Part shown: positions 26,474 through 34,887 of the stretch, in pieces
How positions within the stretch are numbered: the first letter of the stretch is position 1
How the letters are laid out: every line of letters starts with the position of its first letter
Assembly (NCBI RefSeq): GCF_014236855.1
Contig: NZ_CP051261.1
Location: 1,240,001 to 1,304,000, forward strand
DNA from: Xanthomonas sp. SI
GTDB lineage: Bacteria; Pseudomonadota; Gammaproteobacteria; Xanthomonadales; Xanthomonadaceae
Reading direction: 5' to 3'
Length of the DNA: 64,000 nt
The notes under the pieces: model-generated
Database searches by the model: none
What the model saw: the letters and a program-made list of their open reading frames with translations, nothing else
Told to the model about the DNA's origin: nothing
Position numbers and translations under genes: made by a program

Positions 26474-26575
26474 GTATCACCCGCACGTGGCGCTCTGCCG
26501 CGCGGCGCTCGAGGGGTAGCAAGCTCCGCGGGCCGAGTGTCTGCCAACTTACACACCATCTCTAGGGGATTCACC

Positions 26576-26980
26576 ATGAAGAAGCAGCAGGGCTTTACCC
26601 TGATCGAACTGATGATCGTCGTCGCGATCATCGCCATCCTGGCCGCCATCGCGCTGCCGGCCTACCAGAACTACGTGCGCAAGTCGCAGGTCACCGCGGC
26701 CCTGTCCGACATCACCCCGGGCAAGACGCAGTTCGAAGTCAAGATCAACGAAGGCAGCGGTTTTGGCACCACGGGCAGCGCCGTTGGTCTGCAGAACACC
26801 ACCAGCCGTTGTTCCGCGATCACTGTCAGCCCGAGCGACACCGGCAACATCACCTGCACCATGATTGGTGGCGCCGGTGTGGGCGGCACCACGATTGCCT
26901 GGACGCGTAACGCTTCCGGCAACTGGACCTGTTCCACCACTGCGGATGCTAAGTACCGTCCCAGCACCTGCGCGCAGTAA
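26576..26980 (+). CDS. pilA: Type IV major pilin PilA
   Basis: Structural pilin of 134 residues. The leader MKKQQG is cut before Phe1 of [20 protein letters not shown], with Glu5 and Pro22 conserved. Four cysteines in the globular domain (SRCSA, ITCTM, WTCST, STCAQ) can form two disulfides, and the chain ends AQ. The ATG at 26576 follows TCTAGGGGATTCACC. It is expressed from a sigma-54 promoter and ended by a strong terminator at 26993, so it can be made in excess of the second pilin downstream. Confidence 0.97.
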   Translation: MKKQQGFTLIELMIVVAIIAILAAIALPAYQNYVRKSQVTAALSDITPGKTQFEVKINEGSGFGTTGSAVGLQNTTSRCSAITVSPSDTGNITCTMIGGAGVGGTTIAWTRNASGNWTCSTTADAKYRPSTCAQ

Positions 26981-26992
26981 TAATTGTTGCCT

Positions 26993-27026
26993 AAAAAGGC
27001 CCCGCCGTGGCGGGGCCTTTTTTTTT
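26993..27026 (+). terminator. Strong intrinsic terminator after pilA
   Basis: AAAGGCCCCGCC and GGCGGGGCCTTT form a GC-rich hairpin followed by eight or more Ts. It separates pilA from the second pilin gene and the island. Confidence 0.92.
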
Positions 27027-27062
27027 ACCGATAAGCCGTCATCGAGCCTAGGGGGGAGCGAG

Positions 27063-27485
27063 ATGGGCGTTTCAAAAGAAAAAATACATGGTTTCACTCT
27101 GGTGGAACTTATGATTGTTGTCGCTATCGTCGCGATCTTGGCCGCCATCGCGTTGCAGGGGTACGCAATGTATGTGAGCAGATCGCAAGTTGTGGCAGGG
27201 CTCGACGAAATCAGGGGTGGAAAAATGGGCGTCGAGTTGGCGCTCAATGAAGGACACGCTGCAGACGTGGATGCCGCTTATATCGGGTTGCAAGCATCCA
27301 CACCGCGCTGCTCTACGACAACGGCCTTGCTTTCGGCGACTGGCGAGGGATCGATATCGTGCACTTTGCGCGGCAACGATGGAGTCGCAGGCAGAGACAT
27401 CAGGTTGCTGCGTAGTGCCTCTGGATATTGGGCTTGTGATGCCGGCGGATTGCCAGCAAGCTATCGGCCCGATGGTTGCAGCTAA
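27063..27485 (+). CDS. Second type IV pilin-like protein (Pro22 replaced by Gln)
   Basis: A 140-residue pilin. The leader MGVSKEKIHG precedes [20 protein letters not shown], with Glu5 present. The usual Pro22 is Gln (LQGYAMYV where PilA has LPAYQNYV). Four cysteines occupy the same relative positions as in PilA (PRCST, ISCTL, WACDA, DGCS), so the folds are probably alike, and the C-terminal residue is Ser. The ribosome site GGGGGGAG precedes the ATG. Base composition drops from here onward, marking the left side of the island. It may be an alternative major pilin or a minor subunit. Confidence 0.92.
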   Translation: MGVSKEKIHGFTLVELMIVVAIVAILAAIALQGYAMYVSRSQVVAGLDEIRGGKMGVELALNEGHAADVDAAYIGLQASTPRCSTTTALLSATGEGSISCTLRGNDGVAGRDIRLLRSASGYWACDAGGLPASYRPDGCS

Positions 27486-27528
27486 CGTGGCTCACTCGCG
27501 CGTCGAAATGGTTCTGGATAGGTAAATA

Positions 27529-29433
27529 ATGCCTAAAATAATTCTTGAAAAGAGTGGTTCTGGATGGCTTTTTTGGCCGATGGGCGTGATCGTTGCATTG
27601 GCAGCCATGCTTGTGTACTGGCCAGGTCTTTCTGGCCCTTTTGTTTTTGATGACTACTCGAATATTGTAACCAATGCCAGAATTCACGCGCAGCGTTTGG
27701 ATTTGTCGAGTTTGATCGAGGCAGCCAAGGCGTACGAGCCAGGGAAAATAGGCAGGCCGCTAGCTACTGTGAGTTTTGCAATAAATTACTATTTCTCTGG
27801 CGATGACCCCTGGGCCTACAAGCTAACCGGAGTGGTCATTCACGGCATTAATGCGCTTTTAGTGTTTGCTTTACTTTTGAGCCTCGTGAAGGCCCGGTCG
27901 CTAAGTCGACATAATAGTGTTGTGTTTTGCGCGGTAGTGGCTATTTTTTGGGCAATACATCCGCTGCAGGTGTCGACTGTTCTCTACGTCGTGCAGCGAA
28001 TGGAAATTCTTTCGCTTACATTCGTGCTTGCCGGATTGATATTGTACGTTGCTGGCCGTCGCCGGCAGATTGAAGGTGGGAGCGGTAGCTGGTTTGTATT
28101 GCTTTCGGCCATGGTCGCCGGAGTAGGTTTGGCCTCAAAAGAGACGGCTGCACTTTTTCCCTTGTACGTGCTCGCGCTGGAGTTGACTGTCTTGTGCTTT
28201 GATGCACAGGACGCGCGAATAACCCGGTTCTACAAGCTATTCTATCTTCTGGTCGCGACGCTTGGCGCTATCGTGTTTTTTGCGTGGATAATTCCGTCCG
28301 CGATCGCGGATGGGGCCTTCAGCAATCGTAGCTTCAGCTTGATCGAGCGTCTGCTGAGTCAGCTTAGAATAATCCCAATGTATCTCGGGCAAATAGTGCT
28401 GCCGATTCCTTCGCGGCTGCCCTTTTACTATGATGCATATCCGAAGTCCACGGGTCTATTCTCTCCCGCAACGACTGCGCTGGGTGGTGCCCTGCTTCTC
28501 AGCCTTTTGGCCGCCGCTTGGATTGTTCGAAAAAAAATGCCGCTTTTCTCGCTCGGCATTCTTTGGTTCTTTTCTGCGCATTTCTTGACAAGCAATGTAC
28601 TCAATCTAGAGTTGGCATTTGAACATCGCAACTATTTCGCTATTCTGGGGGTCTTGCTGGCAATCGGTGATCTGGTCAGCAGAATCCGGCTTCGAGATGG
28701 TCCCGCACTCAAGTACGTCGCTTTGGGGGCGGTACTAATAACGGTGACGTGCCTTTCTTTGATCCGCTCAGCGACTTGGGGCAACGAGCTCTTGCTGCGT
28801 AATGAACTGGTTGACATAAATCCGAACTCCCCTCGTGCTGGGAGCGATCTTGCTGCGCTGCTAGTCGCCATGGCCAATGGTGATCCGACCTCGCCGTTTT
28901 ACAGCATGGGTAGGCAGCAGTTTGAGCGCGTTGCGAGCTTGCCTGGGTCCTCGCCTCTGGCCGAGCAGGGCTTGATCTTAATGGCGGCTGTGCACGGGCA
29001 GCCAGTGGAAGATGCTTGGTGGGAGACTCTGACTCGGAAAGTAAGGAGTCGGCCGCTCTCGCCTGAAGAACTGATGGCGGTAAGTGGATTGCTGAAGCAG
29101 CGATATGAGGGCGTGCAGCTCGACGACTCTAAATTGTCCAGTGCATATATGGCATTGTTGGACAGAAAGCCAGAACAAGCGTTTCTATATGCCCAGTTCG
29201 GGGACTATGCGTTGAGATATCTGCGAGATGAGAATCTGGCAGACAGGATGTTTGTCGAGGCGTTAAATCATTCGACGAACGACAAGGCTTATGCACATAT
29301 CGTCCTTTCGGGATTGTTGAAAGATGGGCACGTGCGGCAAGCTGAGAAAGTCTTCTTGCGTGGTAGACAGCTTGGGCTCTTTGAAGCGGGTGAGTTGCCT
29401 GTTGGCAAGTCGCCGTCGACAACGGCGCAATAA
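27529..29433 (+). CDS. GT-C-like polytopic membrane protein, candidate pilin glycosyltransferase
   Basis: A 634-residue protein with about ten membrane helices in its first 400 residues and a soluble C-terminal helical region with TPR-like repeats (FLYAQFGDYALRYL, ADRMFVEALNHS, AEKVFLRGRQLGLF). The first periplasmic loop carries VFDDYSNIV near residue 36, the paired-acid motif expected of GT-C glycosyltransferases such as the TMTC and PMT families, and ASKETAALFPLYVLALE resembles the same group. It starts 43 bases after the second pilin. In P. aeruginosa, genes beside pilA (tfpO, tfpW) encode pilin glycosyltransferases; by position and fold I infer a similar role. Low GC relative to the flanks. 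Confidence 0.7.
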   Translation: MPKIILEKSGSGWLFWPMGVIVALAAMLVYWPGLSGPFVFDDYSNIVTNARIHAQRLDLSSLIEAAKAYEPGKIGRPLATVSFAINYYFSGDDPWAYKLTGVVIHGINALLVFALLLSLVKARSLSRHNSVVFCAVVAIFWAIHPLQVSTVLYVVQRMEILSLTFVLAGLILYVAGRRRQIEGGSGSWFVLLSAMVAGVGLASKETAALFPLYVLALELTVLCFDAQDARITRFYKLFYLLVATLGAIVFFAWIIPSAIADGAFSNRSFSLIERLLSQLRIIPMYLGQIVLPIPSRLPFYYDAYPKSTGLFSPATTALGGALLLSLLAAAWIVRKKMPLFSLGILWFFSAHFLTSNVLNLELAFEHRNYFAILGVLLAIGDLVSRIRLRDGPALKYVALGAVLITVTCLSLIRSATWGNELLLRNELVDINPNSPRAGSDLAALLVAMANGDPTSPFYSMGRQQFERVASLPGSSPLAEQGLILMAAVHGQPVEDAWWETLTRKVRSRPLSPEELMAVSGLLKQRYEGVQLDDSKLSSAYMALLDRKPEQAFLYAQFGDYALRYLRDENLADRMFVEALNHSTNDKAYAHIVLSGLLKDGHVRQAEKVFLRGRQLGLFEAGELPVGKSPSTTAQ

Positions 29434-29523
29434 AATGAAGTAACTTTTCCCAAGTAACTAGGGACGTGCGGCCAAGGCCAAGCGTATGAGTGTCGCGCTT
29501 AATCACGCAGTTGAGATGATAAA

Positions 29524-30684
29524 ATGACAGCGGCGAATGATTTTCTCGTTTTTGGGTCTCCCCTAATCCAAGAGGAAGAGATTGAGGAGGTTGTTGCTTG
29601 CATGAAGTCGAGCTGGCTTGGAACCGGCCCCCGGGTTGCTCGCTTCGAATCCGAATTCTCGTTCTATAAAGGAGTCGATGCTTCTCATGTGGCGGCGGTT
29701 AACTCATGCACTGCGGCACTGCATGTCAGCATGATTGCGGCTGGCTTGGAGCCAGGGGCAGAGGTGATAACTACGCCATTGACTTTTTGCGCCACTGTCA
29801 ACGCGATAATCCATGCGGGGCTCACTCCGGTGCTTGCGGATGTAGACCTGCGGACGCAGTGCATTTCCCCTGAGGCTATTGAACGTGCGATTACCTCAAG
29901 AACGCGCGCTATCCTGATTGTTCATTTTGCCGGCAGGCCTTGCGAGATGGATGAGGTCATGAAAGTCGCTGAAAGGCATGGGTTAATAGTGATAGAGGAC
30001 TGCGCTCACGCCATCGAAACGGAATTCCATGGCCGGAAAGCCGGTACCTTTGGTGACTTTGGTTGCTTCAGTTTTTACGCGACAAAGAATATTACCACTG
30101 GCGAAGGCGGGATGGTTATTGGAAAGAACGAAAGTGCCATTTCTAGGGTGCGCGTTCTAGCGTTGCATGGGATGAGTAAAGATGCTTGGCATCGATTTGG
30201 TGATGATGGGTACAAACACTATCAAGTAGTGGAGGCCGGCTTTAAGTACAACATGATGGATTTGCAGGCTGCCATTGGAGTTCATCAGTTGGCAAGGGTG
30301 GCGCCCAGCTGGCGACTCCGACAGTTAATTTGGAGCCGATACATGGAGGAGCTTTCGGATCTGCCGATCACTTTGCCGCTTCCACCTGCGCTGAATACGG
30401 TGCACGGTTATCATCTCTTTACGGTGATGATCGATCCGAAAAAATGCGGAATATCTCGGGATGCATTCCTGGGGGAAATGAACGCTAGAAGAATTGGCAC
30501 TGGCGTGCATTATCTTTCGGTTCCTGAGCACCCATATTATCAGGGGCGATTTGGTTGGAAGCCTGAGGCGTGGCCGAACGCCATGGAGATAGGGCGCAAT
30601 ACTGTCAGTCTTCCCCTTTCTCCAAAGCTTACGCATGGGGATGTTGGTCGTGTTATTGACGCAGTGCATTCTATTTTGATGTAG
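29524..30684 (+). CDS. DegT/DnrJ/EryC1/StrS-family aminotransferase
   Basis: PLP enzyme of 386 residues that aminates keto-sugars during synthesis of amino sugars for surface glycans. The cofactor Lys188 lies in SFYATKNITTGEGG, and Asp159 in VIEDCAHAIE would contact the pyridine nitrogen. SSWLGTGPRVARFE and SCTAALHVSM are standard. It follows the GT-C-like gene by 90 bases on the same strand. Its end overlaps the end of the convergent ATP-grasp gene by 14 bases. No sugar dehydratase or epimerase is in the island, so its keto-sugar must come from elsewhere. Confidence 0.93.
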   Translation: MTAANDFLVFGSPLIQEEEIEEVVACMKSSWLGTGPRVARFESEFSFYKGVDASHVAAVNSCTAALHVSMIAAGLEPGAEVITTPLTFCATVNAIIHAGLTPVLADVDLRTQCISPEAIERAITSRTRAILIVHFAGRPCEMDEVMKVAERHGLIVIEDCAHAIETEFHGRKAGTFGDFGCFSFYATKNITTGEGGMVIGKNESAISRVRVLALHGMSKDAWHRFGDDGYKHYQVVEAGFKYNMMDLQAAIGVHQLARVAPSWRLRQLIWSRYMEELSDLPITLPLPPALNTVHGYHLFTVMIDPKKCGISRDAFLGEMNARRIGTGVHYLSVPEHPYYQGRFGWKPEAWPNAMEIGRNTVSLPLSPKLTHGDVGRVIDAVHSILM

Positions 30685-31903
30685 TTCTGAAGATCCTGCG
30701 AAGATGGCCTCGGATCAGTCGTTGTTTTATTCCGGGAGATGAGGTTCCAAAGCCGGCTATTGTGGTTGACGCTTTGGTGAGCGAGCCTAGGATCTGTAAT
30801 GCGAGCGCCGGTGGGCAACTTCCGGTAATGAGTGCCATTAGAAATCGTTCAATTTGGACCCATTGATGATTCTTGGCGGAAGTTGATTCTTTCGGTAAGC
30901 TTTTTCCGCGCAAAGCCAAGATTGCTTTGTCCAAAATCGGAACTCCGGCACTTTCAATCAGGCCGATTTGTAGCCATGGCCTGGTGTTTAACTCAATCAT
31001 ATGCGGTTTCCCGCTCCCGTCTGGTAGATGCGCGAGCTCGCAGATACCTACTATTTCCAGTGCTTCCATAAGATTGCTTGCCGGGGAAAGAAGATCTGTC
31101 GTTTCTTCGGTGGAGACCCAATAAGCCGTTCCCCCCATTGCGGGATGCTTGGCCTTTTCAACTACTTGGTTGGCGTGGACGTAACCATTGGTATCACGAA
31201 CTGCGCAGACGCTTCGCTCTTGACTTGACCCTGTGACGAGACGAGGTTGTGCAATCCAACGTTCGCTAACTGACCATGCTCTGGTGAGGCGATTGACTAT
31301 AGAAGACGCATTTTCCTTGTGGTCTTGCCTTGTAACTACTTTCGTACCGCCTCCGCCAAGCGGAGACAAGTCCATGTGTATAGGCTTTAAGGCCGGCTTG
31401 AAGATGGCGTCCGGCCCGAGTTTTTCTAGGGCAAGGATCGCCTGCTCGGGGCCATCCAGCACGATTGAAGTGGCGAGATAGTCGCTTGCGCAATGCTTCA
31501 GTGAAAATTCGACTAGTTCTGCTTTGTCGAGTCCTCCCATTTTTAGGGCTCGAGCTCGCGAAAACTCGCCATATCTCAGGACATCATCTCGGCATTCGTT
31601 TAGCAGGCGAAGTCCGCCATCTTCCGTAGGAAAGATGGGTAGCTTTTCTCCCGCCAGAGCGGTTGCGTGCATTAGCGCCTTAAGGAAACCGTCTTGGAGT
31701 GCGTTCCAGTCTTCTAACAGAGGCGAGAGGTCCATGAAGTCGATACAGCCAGGCGCATTTTTTAATAGGCTGTGAGGCACTAGAGAGAAAACCGCATAGT
31801 TTCTCCCTGCGATATGGGCTGCTTCAGCCAAGGCTAGCCCAACAATCTCTGATCCTCCACTTATAATCAGAAGTTCGGGCACGGGGAGATCACGATTTTT
31901 CAT
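30671..31903 (-). CDS. ATP-grasp ligase, island operon
   Basis: A 410-residue carboxylate-amine ligase-like protein. The N-terminal Rossmann-like lobe (ELLIISGGSEIVGLALAEAA) resembles carbamoyl-phosphate-synthase-like and D-aspartate-ligase proteins. Central segments PDAIFKPALKP and GGGGTKVVTRQ correspond to the ATP-grasp lid, and HMIELNTRPWLQIGL holds the metal-binding E-x-N. Its start overlaps the methyltransferase stop by 14 bases. It is the last gene of the leftward operon. A role in joining an amino acid or acid to an amino sugar is plausible; the substrate is unknown. Confidence 0.8.
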   Translation of the reverse strand: MKNRDLPVPELLIISGGSEIVGLALAEAAHIAGRNYAVFSLVPHSLLKNAPGCIDFMDLSPLLEDWNALQDGFLKALMHATALAGEKLPIFPTEDGGLRLLNECRDDVLRYGEFSRARALKMGGLDKAELVEFSLKHCASDYLATSIVLDGPEQAILALEKLGPDAIFKPALKPIHMDLSPLGGGGTKVVTRQDHKENASSIVNRLTRAWSVSERWIAQPRLVTGSSQERSVCAVRDTNGYVHANQVVEKAKHPAMGGTAYWVSTEETTDLLSPASNLMEALEIVGICELAHLPDGSGKPHMIELNTRPWLQIGLIESAGVPILDKAILALRGKSLPKESTSAKNHQWVQIERFLMALITGSCPPALALQILGSLTKASTTIAGFGTSSPGIKQRLIRGHLRRIFRTTSK

Positions 31904-32588
31904 AGATGAAAAGATAATTGTAGTAACTAAGCCGAGATGGCATGCGCTTCTTTGCCATGCGCTTCAATTCCCACTCTGCGATCGCCGCAAGCCAATGTGT
32001 TGGGATGAGCCCATATCGAATTAGATAGACTACCGGCCATCGGCTATTGCGGATCGGTAGCTTTAGCACTCTTCGCAGCCCGTTACGAGCAAAGGTCTCG
32101 TCGAACCATGGCTCTTGGAGGTAGCGCCCATCACCAACCTTAAGGTTGTCAATGACCGCCAACTGTCCTCCAGGCTTGACCAATCTGGGGGCGCTGCGGC
32201 AGATATCAGCCTTGCCTAAAAGGAGCGTCATGCGCGCGACTCCAAAAAGGCAGACCAAATCGAATGATTCGTCACGGAACGGAAGCTGAGGAAGCGAGGC
32301 ATTGAGGATCCCTGCATATCTTGATTTCTCAGGCATCGCACGGAGTATGCGTAAAGATGGATCTAGGCCAACTACGCTGTAGCCGATTCTTCCCAGGGCT
32401 TCACCCATCCGGCCTAGTCCGCACCCTACGTCCAACGCGTAGCCAGTTCCAGGCTTCAAATACTTCTCAAGTGCCCGCTGCTGTAATAGTTGAATGTAGT
32501 CACTTTTTCTTCCGAGTCGATCATGGGGGTCTGCTAAGTTGTTCCCATGGTCGTCAAACGCTGGGACGTTTGCACGGTCGGCACTCAT
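31890..32588 (-). CDS. SAM-dependent methyltransferase, island operon
   Basis: Class I methyltransferase of 232 residues. The SAM-binding loop is ALDVGCGLGRMGEALGRIG (from residue 51), then VVGLDPSLRIL, LPFRDESFDLVCLFGVARM and LVKPGGQLAVIDNL. The start at 32588 overlaps the stop of the upstream flippase-like gene as ATGA. The C-terminal part is basic (LKRMAKKRMPSRLSYYNYLF) and could contact the membrane. It may methylate a sugar or lipid-linked intermediate, given its neighbours. Confidence 0.88.
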   Translation of the reverse strand: MSADRANVPAFDDHGNNLADPHDRLGRKSDYIQLLQQRALEKYLKPGTGYALDVGCGLGRMGEALGRIGYSVVGLDPSLRILRAMPEKSRYAGILNASLPQLPFRDESFDLVCLFGVARMTLLLGKADICRSAPRLVKPGGQLAVIDNLKVGDGRYLQEPWFDETFARNGLRRVLKLPIRNSRWPVVYLIRYGLIPTHWLAAIAEWELKRMAKKRMPSRLSYYNYLFIYEKS

Positions 32589-33505
32589 GAGCGCACCCGA
32601 TACGGCGCGAAGATCAATCCGAGTGAAATGTCTGCTATCAATAGTGATATCCGCCCTAGGACAGCTAGGCCAGCGACCGCATCGGAAGGGAAGTGACTGG
32701 CCATCAGCACGAACATCAGTTCTCGAACGCCAATTCCAGAGGGAGTTATCAGGCTGATGTACCCGACGAACCATGCGGCAGTATATATGCCGCACAACCA
32801 TATTCCATCGACGGCGGTTAGACCGGGCCAAGCGACACCATAGGCAGACCACGCCAACAAATAGACTAGCCAGCTTGCAGTGAGCCAGGCCCAAACCTCC
32901 CCTTTTAGCCGCGCAGAGGCTGTAGCGAACGGCCTTAGTGCATCGCATAGGCGGGCTACGGCTCGGCTCGGTATTCGTCTTGCTAGATCAAGTGCCGCAT
33001 TAATGGGGCGGGGATGCCAGCAGTACGCATATATAACCGACCCTGTGCCGAGCAACGCGAGTCCAAGCCACCAATGGAGCATCGTGCCGACTACCGTAAT
33101 AGAGATCCATATAGCGAAAGCTGTAGTTAATGCCATGTAGGTCGCGTTGACACTGATCCACTCCGCAAGAGTGGCTGATGTTCCTGTGCCCGATTGATAG
33201 GCGATACCCCAGACGCGTCCGGGGAGGTGCTTCATCAGTTGGCCGGTAAAGTAGAGATGTGCCAACGTCGTACGCTTATAGAGATTTTGTCGCATCTCCC
33301 TGAACAGAGTGTGGAATCCCTCGAATGCCAAATAGCTGGATATTGGCACTCCTATCAATGCTAGGGACAGCCAGCCGATTCGCAGGCGCGGAATGCTCTT
33401 GCTCAGCGATGGAAGTGAATCCCATAGCAGCCAGCCAGCCCACATCATTGAGGCAAGTGCGAGCGGAGCAAATAGCCATCGCCAGCGGCTGCGTCGATCA
33501 GTCAT
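32585..33505 (-). CDS. Flippase-like membrane protein, lysylphosphatidylglycerol-synthase TM (UPF0104) family
   Basis: A 306-residue protein with about eight membrane helices. The block HLPGRVWGIAYQ resembles the KxLPGxxG motif of this family, and LITPSGIGVREL matches the conserved (T/P)SGIGVRE loop. Members occur in glycan clusters beside glycosyltransferases, where they are thought to move or handle lipid-linked substrates. It shares ATGA overlaps or near-overlaps with both neighbours, so all of the leftward island genes form one operon. Confidence 0.85.
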   Translation of the reverse strand: MTDRRSRWRWLFAPLALASMMWAGWLLWDSLPSLSKSIPRLRIGWLSLALIGVPISSYLAFEGFHTLFREMRQNLYKRTTLAHLYFTGQLMKHLPGRVWGIAYQSGTGTSATLAEWISVNATYMALTTAFAIWISITVVGTMLHWWLGLALLGTGSVIYAYCWHPRPINAALDLARRIPSRAVARLCDALRPFATASARLKGEVWAWLTASWLVYLLAWSAYGVAWPGLTAVDGIWLCGIYTAAWFVGYISLITPSGIGVRELMFVLMASHFPSDAVAGLAVLGRISLLIADISLGLIFAPYRVRS

Positions 33506-34646
33506 TAGTCACCAGCGAACTGTACACTTTCGCGGCAATGTCGGAGATGTCGAATTGGGCCGCGAGTTCCCGAATTCCAGACGAAAGATCATAAGGGGAT
33601 GAAAGCAATGCAGCTTCCATGGCCTTATGGAAAGACTTTGCGCTCAGATCCTTGGCAACCACCCCGCCAGTTTTGCCCTGCAAAAGAGCAGGGAGATCGC
33701 CTACGGGTGTGGCTATTACTGGACATTTTAGTTTCATTGCATCGGAAAAGACCACTGGAATGCTCTCTATTCTTGATGGGATGAGTAGCCAGTCAGCATC
33801 GATTATTGCCTCCTCTGCTGACTCGCGATCAAGGAAGCCGCTCAGAAGCACGGGCCGGCCTGCTTCGCTCAGCCTCCTTATGTTGGATTCGACTTCCCTT
33901 TGCAGGGGGCCTCCACCGCAAATCCGAATTTTTTTGATTCTCTTCCATTGATTCTCGGTCAATAGGTCAATGGCTTCAAAAAGAAGGTCGATTCCCTTGT
34001 TGGGATGCCAGCGGCCTAGGAAAAGCAGGCTGTATGGCGGGCATTCGCTAAGTGGCTGGTTACGGCTACGAGAGGTGCGCCGTGTGCTGGGCAATAGGTG
34101 AACTTCTCGCCCAGCTATGGCTTCGGTATCGTGAGCCAGTTTCAATCCGTCAGACCAACAGTGTTTGGCGTTTCTGAGTACTTTGCGCAGGAAAGATCTA
34201 ACTATTGGTATACGTCCCAGGCTCCATATGTCACTTCCCAGCGTCCATACAGAGTAGTTGACTCCGTATTTTTGCGCGCAGGATCTGGCCCATTCTCCAC
34301 AAGGCAGCGCCCAAAGCGCTAGAATATGTTGCACACATCCCTCATCCAATGCCGCCTCGGTCGCCAAATATCCAGCACGCATCACATTTGCAATCCTCCA
34401 TGCGTCAGCGGGATTCAATGGGTTGAGGGTTGATAGAGGACGCTCGGGGGTGGGGTAACGAAAGATTTCGATACTTTCGCACCATAGTTCTTTGGTTTTT
34501 TTGGGGCCTGGTGCTACGACGCGCACGTTCACTAACTTGCCTAGTTCAATGGCGAAGTCAGCAACAAATGCGCCGGCTGCTTCGCTTCCGTCACCCGAAG
34601 TCGGAAAGGATGAGGTGATGATCACGACGGTGCAGGGTTTTGTCAT
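33498..34646 (-). CDS. Glycosyltransferase family 4 (GT-B)
   Basis: A 382-residue cytosolic or membrane-associated GT-B enzyme. The N-terminal domain starts TVVIITSSFPTSGDGSEAAG; the nucleotide-sugar domain has LLFLGRWHPNKGIDLLFEA, GGGPLQREVE, LLSGFLDRE and the donor-binding loop SRIESIPVVFSDAMKLKCPV, where Glu-x7-Glu is reduced to E-x7-D. The stop overlaps the flippase-like gene by 8 bases; the start overlaps the 80-residue ORF stop as ATGA. Confidence 0.92.
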   Translation of the reverse strand: MTKPCTVVIITSSFPTSGDGSEAAGAFVADFAIELGKLVNVRVVAPGPKKTKELWCESIEIFRYPTPERPLSTLNPLNPADAWRIANVMRAGYLATEAALDEGCVQHILALWALPCGEWARSCAQKYGVNYSVWTLGSDIWSLGRIPIVRSFLRKVLRNAKHCWSDGLKLAHDTEAIAGREVHLLPSTRRTSRSRNQPLSECPPYSLLFLGRWHPNKGIDLLFEAIDLLTENQWKRIKKIRICGGGPLQREVESNIRRLSEAGRPVLLSGFLDRESAEEAIIDADWLLIPSRIESIPVVFSDAMKLKCPVIATPVGDLPALLQGKTGGVVAKDLSAKSFHKAMEAALLSSPYDLSSGIRELAAQFDISDIAAKVYSSLVTND

Positions 34647-34885
34647 GGTCGGTAGGCCTTAAGACCATCCTTCGGAGCTGGCGGTGCGCAAATGTCCATC
34701 TGGCGGGTTGGCGCATCTGCAGCAGCAATGTTCACCCTTCTCGGTCGGTACAACATGTCTAGCGCCAGGGCGTGTGCATGCTGCCAATCTATATTCCTAG
34801 GCTCGAATTGCCGAGCAGTCGTTGCCGATGAAAAGGGATCTATGAAAGGCGTTTCAACCATAGGCAAAAAGCACTGCGAGTGCAT
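34643..34885 (-). CDS. Hypothetical 80-residue protein inside the island operon
   Basis: A short open frame fitting exactly between the two glycosyltransferase genes: two bases after the GT2 stop and overlapping the GT4 start as ATGA. No hydrophobic segment and no known motif; two Cys, several His and many Pro residues. The tight packing supports translation, but the composition could equally be a gene remnant kept in frame for coupling. Confidence 0.45.
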   Translation of the reverse strand: MHSQCFLPMVETPFIDPFSSATTARQFEPRNIDWQHAHALALDMLYRPRRVNIAAADAPTRQMDICAPPAPKDGLKAYRP

Positions 34886-34887
34886 GC

